Part shown: positions 59,614-64,000 of the stretch, in pieces | Layout: the number at the start of each line of letters is the position of its first letter | Position numbering within the stretch: position 1 is the stretch's first letter | From: Polyangiaceae bacterium | GTDB taxonomy: Bacteria > Myxococcota_A > Polyangia > Polyangiales > Polyangiaceae | NCBI GenBank assembly: GCA_016719945.1 | Contig: JADJYE010000002.1 | Coordinates: 248,001-312,000 of the forward strand | Length of the DNA stretch: 64,000 nt | Reading direction: 5' to 3' | Program-made: the position numbers and the translations under genes | Notes under the pieces: model-generated | Database searches by the model: none | Seen by the model: only the letters and a program-made list of their open reading frames with translations | What the model was told of the DNA's origin: nothing

Positions 59614-62445
59614 ATGTTCGGACTTCGCTGGCTCGGGTGGTCGTTCTGGCTCGTGATCGTGATGGCGGTCGGCTGCGGCCGATCGAACATCGACGACTCC
59701 AACGCCGAAGGTGGGTTCGGCGGTGAGGGGGGCGCTCCCCCCTCCTGCGCAGAGGACTGCTCCGGCTGCTGCGAAGACGGCGTGTGTCTGCCCGGCAACC
59801 AGCCGGCTGCGTGCGGCTCCGCGGGCGACGACTGCGTCGCGTGCATCGACGGCACCTGCGACCCGTCCTCGCGCACCTGCACCGGCCAGTGCGCCTGCGG
59901 CGACGGGCTGTGCGACCCCGCCTGTGAAGACCCCTTCAACTGCCCCGACGACTGCGGGGGCGAGTGCGTCTGCGGGGACTTCTTCTGCGACCCGGCGTGC
60001 GGCGAGAGCCCCGACACCTGCTTCGAGGACTGCGGCAGCGAGTGCATCTGCGGGGACTCGTTCTGCGACGTCCGCTGCGGCGAGCCCGAGCTCTGCTTCG
60101 AGGACTGCGGCTCCGAGTGCGTGTGCGGCAATTTCTTCTGCGAGCCGGAGTGCGGGGAGACCGGCTTCAACTGCCCCAACGACTGCGCCGGTTGCACCGA
60201 CGATCAGTTCTGCGGAGACGGGATCTGCGCAGAGGAGTGCGGCGAGAACGAGGTGAGCTGCGCCCTCGACTGCGGCTTCTGCGGTGAGTGCGGAGACGGG
60301 ATCTGCCAGCAGTTCTGCGGCGAGAGCCAGTTCAACTGCGACATCGACTGCGCGTTCTGTGAATTCAGCTTCTGCGGCGATGGGTTCTGCGACCCGTTCT
60401 GCGGCGAGAACGAGTTCACCTGCCCCGACTGCGGCGGCTGCGGCTTCGCGTTCTGCGGCGATGGCGAGTGCCAGCCCGAGTGCTTCGAGGACCCGTCCTG
60501 GTGCCCGTTCGACTGCGGCCCGCCGTGCCTGTGCGGCGACGGCGTCTGCAACCCGGCCTGCGGCGAGAACGCCTTCACCTGCAGCTTCGACTGCAACCCG
60601 TGCGTGTGCGGTAACGGGGTCTGCCAGCCCCAGTGCGGCGAGAGCCCCGAGACCTGCTTCGACTGCGAGGACGTCTGCGTCTGCGGCAACGGTCAGTGCC
60701 AGCCGCAGTGCGGCGAAGACCCGTTCAACTGCGGCTTCGACTGCTCGAACGCGTGCGTCTGCGGCAACGGGGCCTGCCAGCCCGAGTGCGGCGAGAACCA
60801 GAACACCTGCGGGCTCGACTGCGGCCAGCCGTGTCTGTGCGGCAACGGCCTCTGCCAGCCGCAGTGCGGCGAGAACCAGAACAGCTGTGGGCTCGACTGC
60901 GGCCAGCCCTGCGTGTGCGGAAACAACCAGTGCCAGCCGCAGTGCGGCGAGAGCTCGCAGTCCTGCCCGACCGACTGCGGCATGGGCTGTCTGTGCGGCG
61001 ACGGTGAGTGCGAGGCCAGCTGCGGCGAGAACCCGTCGACCTGCTCGCTCGACTGTGGCCAGCCCTGTTTCTGTGGCAACGGCCTGTGTCAGCCGGAATG
61101 CATGGAGAGCCCGCAGACCTGCGGCGCCGACTGCGGCTCGGCGTGCGAGTGCGGCAACGGTGAGTGCCAACCCGAGTGCTTCGAGGACGGCTTCTGGTGT
61201 CCGGAGGACTGCCCCAACGAGTGCTTCTGCGGCGACCAGATCTGCGACCCCGCCTGCGGCGAGGAGCCAGGTACCTGCCCGTTCGACTGCGGCCAGCCCT
61301 GCATCTGCGGCAACTTCAATTGCCAGCCAGGCTGCGGAGAGACCACGGATACCTGTCCGAACGACTGCACCCTGCAGTGCGACTGCGGCAACTTCGTGTG
61401 CCAACCGGAGTGCGGAGAGAGCGCGGCCAGCTGCGCCGCCGACTGCAGCAACGGCTGCCTATGTGGCAACGGCCAGTGCCAGCCGGGCTGCGGGGAGACG
61501 CCCGCGAACTGCGCGAGCGACTGCGACGCCAGCTGCCAGTGCGGCAACTTCCAGTGCCAGCCCGAGTGCGGGGAGAACATCCTCAGCTGCGGTCCGGACT
61601 GCGGCGCCTGCCAGTGCGGCAACGCCCTGTGCGAGCCGGCGTGTGGGGAGAGCGTCGCAAGCTGCCCGAACGACTGCTTCACCTGTCAGTGCGGAGACGG
61701 CCAGTGCCGCGCCCAATGCGGCGAGAACGGCTCGACCTGCGCACCCGACTGCGGCCCGACCTGCAGCTGCGGAGACGGGGTGTGCGAAGCGGGTTGCGGC
61801 GAGAACGTGATCTCCTGCTCGCCCGACTGCGCCACCGCGTGCTCGTGCGGAGATTTCGACTGCAACCCCGCCTGCGGCGAAGACAACCAGACCTGCCCGT
61901 CGGACTGCTTCTCGTTCTGCAGCTGCGGGGACGGCTTCTGCGATCCGTTCTGCGGCGAGTCGCTCGACAGCTGCCCGTTCGACTGCCAGTTCCAGTGCAC
62001 CTGCGGAGACGGCTTCTGCGATCCGGTCTGCGAGGACTCCTTCAGCTGCCCGCTCGACTGCGGCAGCCAGTGCTTCTGCGGAGACTTCTTCTGCGATCCG
62101 TTCTGCGAAGACCTCAACATCTGCCCGCAGGATTGCCTGCAGCAGTGCGCGTGCGGAAACTTCGTGTGCGAGCCGTTCTGCGGTGAAGACCCGTTCAACT
62201 GTACGAACGACTGCGGCGTGTGTGAGTGCGGGGATGGCATCTGTCAGTCCCAATGTTTCGAGGAGCAGACTTGCCCGGAGGACTGCTTCGGTGGCTGCTT
62301 CTGCGGGGACGGCCTGTGCGATCCGGGGTGCGGGGAGAACGTCTTCAACTGCCTCCCGGACTGCCTCGCGCTGTGCCTGTGCGGCAACGGCGTCTGCGAG
62401 CAGTTCTGCGGCGAGTCGGAGGACACCTGCCCGCTCGACTGTTGA
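59614..62445 (+). CDS. Lipoprotein with 33 tandem six-Cys repeats
   Basis: Predicted lipoprotein of 943 residues with about 210 cysteines, roughly 22 percent. The signal ends LVIVMAVGCG; a short Gly linker and a first Cys block (CSGCCEDGVC) precede 33 consecutive repeats of about 26 residues from residue 93 to the final residue. The unit is C-x-C-G-(D/N)-x2-C-x-P-x-C-G-E-x4-C-x2-D-C-G. Acidic positions are conserved next to cysteines, so metal binding as well as disulfides is plausible; the unit vaguely recalls Notch-type LNR modules but lacks their DGGDC ending. It should make a long, stiff, protease-resistant stalk at the cell surface. Confidence 0.85.
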   Translation: MFGLRWLGWSFWLVIVMAVGCGRSNIDDSNAEGGFGGEGGAPPSCAEDCSGCCEDGVCLPGNQPAACGSAGDDCVACIDGTCDPSSRTCTGQCACGDGLCDPACEDPFNCPDDCGGECVCGDFFCDPACGESPDTCFEDCGSECICGDSFCDVRCGEPELCFEDCGSECVCGNFFCEPECGETGFNCPNDCAGCTDDQFCGDGICAEECGENEVSCALDCGFCGECGDGICQQFCGESQFNCDIDCAFCEFSFCGDGFCDPFCGENEFTCPDCGGCGFAFCGDGECQPECFEDPSWCPFDCGPPCLCGDGVCNPACGENAFTCSFDCNPCVCGNGVCQPQCGESPETCFDCEDVCVCGNGQCQPQCGEDPFNCGFDCSNACVCGNGACQPECGENQNTCGLDCGQPCLCGNGLCQPQCGENQNSCGLDCGQPCVCGNNQCQPQCGESSQSCPTDCGMGCLCGDGECEASCGENPSTCSLDCGQPCFCGNGLCQPECMESPQTCGADCGSACECGNGECQPECFEDGFWCPEDCPNECFCGDQICDPACGEEPGTCPFDCGQPCICGNFNCQPGCGETTDTCPNDCTLQCDCGNFVCQPECGESAASCAADCSNGCLCGNGQCQPGCGETPANCASDCDASCQCGNFQCQPECGENILSCGPDCGACQCGNALCEPACGESVASCPNDCFTCQCGDGQCRAQCGENGSTCAPDCGPTCSCGDGVCEAGCGENVISCSPDCATACSCGDFDCNPACGEDNQTCPSDCFSFCSCGDGFCDPFCGESLDSCPFDCQFQCTCGDGFCDPVCEDSFSCPLDCGSQCFCGDFFCDPFCEDLNICPQDCLQQCACGNFVCEPFCGEDPFNCTNDCGVCECGDGICQSQCFEEQTCPEDCFGGCFCGDGLCDPGCGENVFNCLPDCLALCLCGNGVCEQFCGESEDTCPLDC
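59890..62442 (+). repeat. 33 tandem repeats of about 78 bp
   Basis: Tandem array in the lipoprotein gene, 2553 bases, mean unit 77 bases with 75 to 87 variants. Neighbouring units 12 and 13 (60766-60921) are nearly identical at DNA level, including synonymous positions, which points to recent duplication; most others have diverged at third positions while keeping cysteines. The array ends exactly at the stop codon. Confidence 0.9.
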
Positions 62446-62512
62446 CGAGAGCCTGAGCTCCTGCTGAAACCAGGGTCTGCCGCCATCGCGCGGGGGACCC
62501 CGAAGGAGCTGC

Positions 62513-63334
62513 ATGTCCCGAGCAACCACAGACCCGCCGACGCCCGGAGCCGAGCTCACGCCGCTCCGCCTGGCGGCCTTCAACGCGGTCTTCTGGCCCT
62601 ACCTGATGACGACGACAGCGCTCTCGCTCGCGCCCACGCTCGGCGCGTACGCGCTCAGCGTGTTCGACAAGGAGAAGAACCTCCTGCGCCGCTTCACCGA
62701 GGAGTGGGGGGCGCACTACCTCGAGCGCTCGCCGGGCGCCGGCGTGACGGTGCTCGGCCGCGAGCGGGCCCCGATCGGTCGGCCAGCGGTGTACGTCGCG
62801 AACCACGAATCGATGGTAGACATCCTCGCGATCATGTCCGCGCGGCTCCCGGCCTTGTGGGTGAGCAAGGTCGAGAATTTCTACGCGCCGGTGCTCGGCC
62901 TCAACATGCTGCTCAACGGGTACATCCCCGTGAAGCGCGGCTTCCAGCCAAGCATCACCCGCACGATGCGGCGCTGCCTGCGCGAGCTCGGCGACGGGCG
63001 CTCGCTCATCGTGTTCCCCGAGGGCACGCGCTCCGAAGACGGCAACCTGCGCTCGTTCTTCCGCGGCGCGTTCTTCTTGTCGACGCGCGCCAGGGTGCCG
63101 ATCGTGCCCATCTGCCTCGACGGCACGCGCGGCGTCCTGCAAAAGGGCAGCATGATGGTGCACCCGCGCCCGGTGACGCTCCAGATCCTCGACCCCATCG
63201 ATCCGCGCGTCGTCGACTACGACAGCCGGCGGCTCCGCGATCTGGTGCGCGCGGTGATGACCGACGAGCTCGCGCGCATGCGCGGTGACCTGCAACGGCG
63301 GCCCACCGCGGGCTCGGCCTCCGCGCAGCCATGA
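62513..63334 (+). CDS. plsC: 1-acyl-sn-glycerol-3-phosphate acyltransferase
   Basis: Lysophosphatidate acyltransferase of 273 residues, making phosphatidate in phospholipid synthesis. Hydrophobic N-terminal helix at about 20-50, the catalytic NHESMVD (NHx4D) near residues 99-105, VKRGF and FPEGTRSEDG for glycerol-phosphate binding, and VPIVPICLDGTRG. AAGGAG lies seven bases before the ATG. The stop overlaps the ATG of the Ntn-hydrolase gene (ATGA), an unexpected coupling. Confidence 0.92.
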   Translation: MSRATTDPPTPGAELTPLRLAAFNAVFWPYLMTTTALSLAPTLGAYALSVFDKEKNLLRRFTEEWGAHYLERSPGAGVTVLGRERAPIGRPAVYVANHESMVDILAIMSARLPALWVSKVENFYAPVLGLNMLLNGYIPVKRGFQPSITRTMRRCLRELGDGRSLIVFPEGTRSEDGNLRSFFRGAFFLSTRARVPIVPICLDGTRGVLQKGSMMVHPRPVTLQILDPIDPRVVDYDSRRLRDLVRAVMTDELARMRGDLQRRPTAGSASAQP

Positions 63335-63888
63335 CCTGCATCGTCGGGCTCGTCGAGAAGAAGATCGTCTACATCGGGGCAGACTCGGCCTCCGTCTCCG
63401 GGTGGACCTCGCGCGTCACTCGACTGCCGAAGGTGTTCAAGAAGGGGCCCTTCCTGATCGGCTACACGACGAGCTTCCGCATGGGGCAGCTGCTCGAGCA
63501 CGCTCTGCAGGTGCCCGCGCAGCCCGCGAGCGAGCGCGACGACATGCGCTACATGGTCACCGTCTTCGTCGAGCACGTGCGGCAGCTCTTGAAGGAGCGG
63601 GGCATGGCGAAGATCGAGGCCAACTCCGAGAGCGGCGGCCAGTTCTTGGTGGGGTACCGCTCCCGGCTCTACTCGGTCCAGGCAGATTTTCAGGTGAACG
63701 AGATGGCCGACGGCTTCGACGCGGCCGGGAGCGGCGCAGAGTACGCGCTCGGCGCGCTCGCCGCGCTGCGAGGGGTGCCGCCCGTGCGGCGGCTGAAGCG
63801 CGCGCTGGAGATCAGCGCGCACTTCAACATGGGCGTCTGCGCCCCGTTCTTCGTCCGCGCGATGAAGCCGGCGGCTACCCGATCTTGA
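63331..63888 (+). CDS. Proteasome-type Ntn hydrolase homologue
   Basis: Protein of 185 residues. After removal of Met1 the sequence TCIVGLVEKKIVYIGADSAS has Thr1 and Asp17, and Lys33 follows in RLPKVFKK, exactly the catalytic spacing of proteasome beta subunits and HslV. Gly-Ser-Gly near 131-134 (DAAGSGAEYALGAL) sits where proteasomes have Ser129 and GSG. No propeptide is present, so Met aminopeptidase would expose the nucleophile. An HslV, Anbu or phage-type relative is possible; no HslU ATPase or ubiquitin-like tag is nearby. Its ATG overlaps plsC, and its end overlaps the Hsp20 gene on the other strand. Confidence 0.75.
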   Translation: MTCIVGLVEKKIVYIGADSASVSGWTSRVTRLPKVFKKGPFLIGYTTSFRMGQLLEHALQVPAQPASERDDMRYMVTVFVEHVRQLLKERGMAKIEANSESGGQFLVGYRSRLYSVQADFQVNEMADGFDAAGSGAEYALGALAALRGVPPVRRLKRALEISAHFNMGVCAPFFVRAMKPAATRS

Positions 63889-64000
63889 CCGCGATCTGCC
63901 GCGGGCGCGCGGAGCTCTTGCGCGGGATCTTGAGCGCGAGCACGCCCGCCTCGAGCTTCGCCTCGATGCCCTCGGCGTCGTAGTCGACGGGGACAGTGAA
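63875..64000 (-). CDS. Hsp20/alpha-crystallin small heat-shock protein, 3' end
   Basis: Last 41 codons and stop of a gene that continues beyond the window. The segment starts FTVPVDYDAEGIEAKLEAG and continues VLALKIPRKS, the final beta strands of the alpha-crystallin domain, and ends PRQIAVKIG, close to the usual Hsp20 C-terminus. It would act as an ATP-independent chaperone. The gene converges with the Ntn-hydrolase gene and overlaps its end by 14 bases. Confidence 0.85.
   Translation of the reverse strand, partial: FTVPVDYDAEGIEAKLEAGVLALKIPRKSSARPRQIAVKIG

Noticed and set aside
58657..61404. A 915-codon open frame on the minus strand opposite the Cys-rich genes
   Set aside because: It arises because the repeat codons (TGC, GGC, GAC) read without stops on the other strand. 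It gives Ala/Val/Leu/Glu-rich text with no ribosome site, no domains and no typical GC3 pattern, while the plus-strand protein has a lipobox and conserved repeats.

Overview
The window looks like a chromosomal segment from a member of the Myxococcota (a Polyangia or Sandaracinus-like myxobacterium). Base composition is very high in G+C with strong GC3 bias. There are five Hanks-type Ser/Thr protein kinases, an FHA/zinc-ribbon protein, many lipoproteins with Gly/Ser-rich linkers after the lipobox, a MopE-type motif, a fibro-slime protein and a WGR/TIGR02996-type protein. These are inferences from gene content; no rRNA or other phylogenetic marker is present. No tRNA, rRNA, CRISPR array or canonical IS element was seen.

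Layout. 0-9 kb: a Cys-rich lipoprotein, an MscS channel, a nucleotidyltransferase, a three-gene minus-strand operon (outer-membrane protein, biotin carboxyl carrier protein, D-cysteine desulfhydrase) and divergent hutH. 9-15 kb: lipoproteins, a Nudix protein, the FHA protein, ruvA and a LysM protein. 15-20 kb: two convergent glycosyltransferases and an ArgJ-ArgB-like fusion gene. 20-27 kb: a long minus-strand array (PEGA/TPR protein, kinase, two lipoproteins, ECF sigma factor, CapA-like protein, fibro-slime lipoprotein). 27-40 kb: a flavodoxin-membrane fusion, a VAT-1-like reductase, an amidase, TypA/BipA, a thioesterase/APH pair, an L,D-transpeptidase, and a membrane metalloprotease coupled to a sensor histidine kinase. 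40-56 kb: four Ser/Thr kinases mixed with a lytic transglycosylase, a Uma2-type nuclease, the WGR/leucine-rich protein, a beta-propeller lipoprotein and acyl-CoA thioesterase TesB. 56-64 kb: cysD-cysN, two Cys-rich lipoproteins (one with 33 tandem six-cysteine repeats), plsC overlapping a proteasome-type Ntn hydrolase, and the 3' end of an Hsp20 gene.

The strongest themes are envelope work (LysM, amidase, transglycosylase, L,D-transpeptidase, CapA, glycosyltransferases, lipoproteins) and phosphorylation signalling. The most unusual items are the 33-repeat lipoprotein, the ArgJ fusion carrying a kinase-dead-looking ArgB domain, the bacterial protein with Thr1/Asp17/Lys33 in exact proteasome spacing, a CysN with a collapsed APS-kinase tail, and direct-repeat scars of tesB around a kinase gene.

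A caution for anyone using these coordinates: at least ten otherwise conserved genes contain one or two 1-2 nt frameshifts (about 13 in 64 kb), many in G/C runs, and one more has an in-frame TGA. Several hit genes are normally indispensable or highly conserved (typA, argJ), and two genes have compensating pairs. The pattern fits uncorrected sequencing indels better than real gene decay, so these genes are annotated as whole CDSs with the break position stated.
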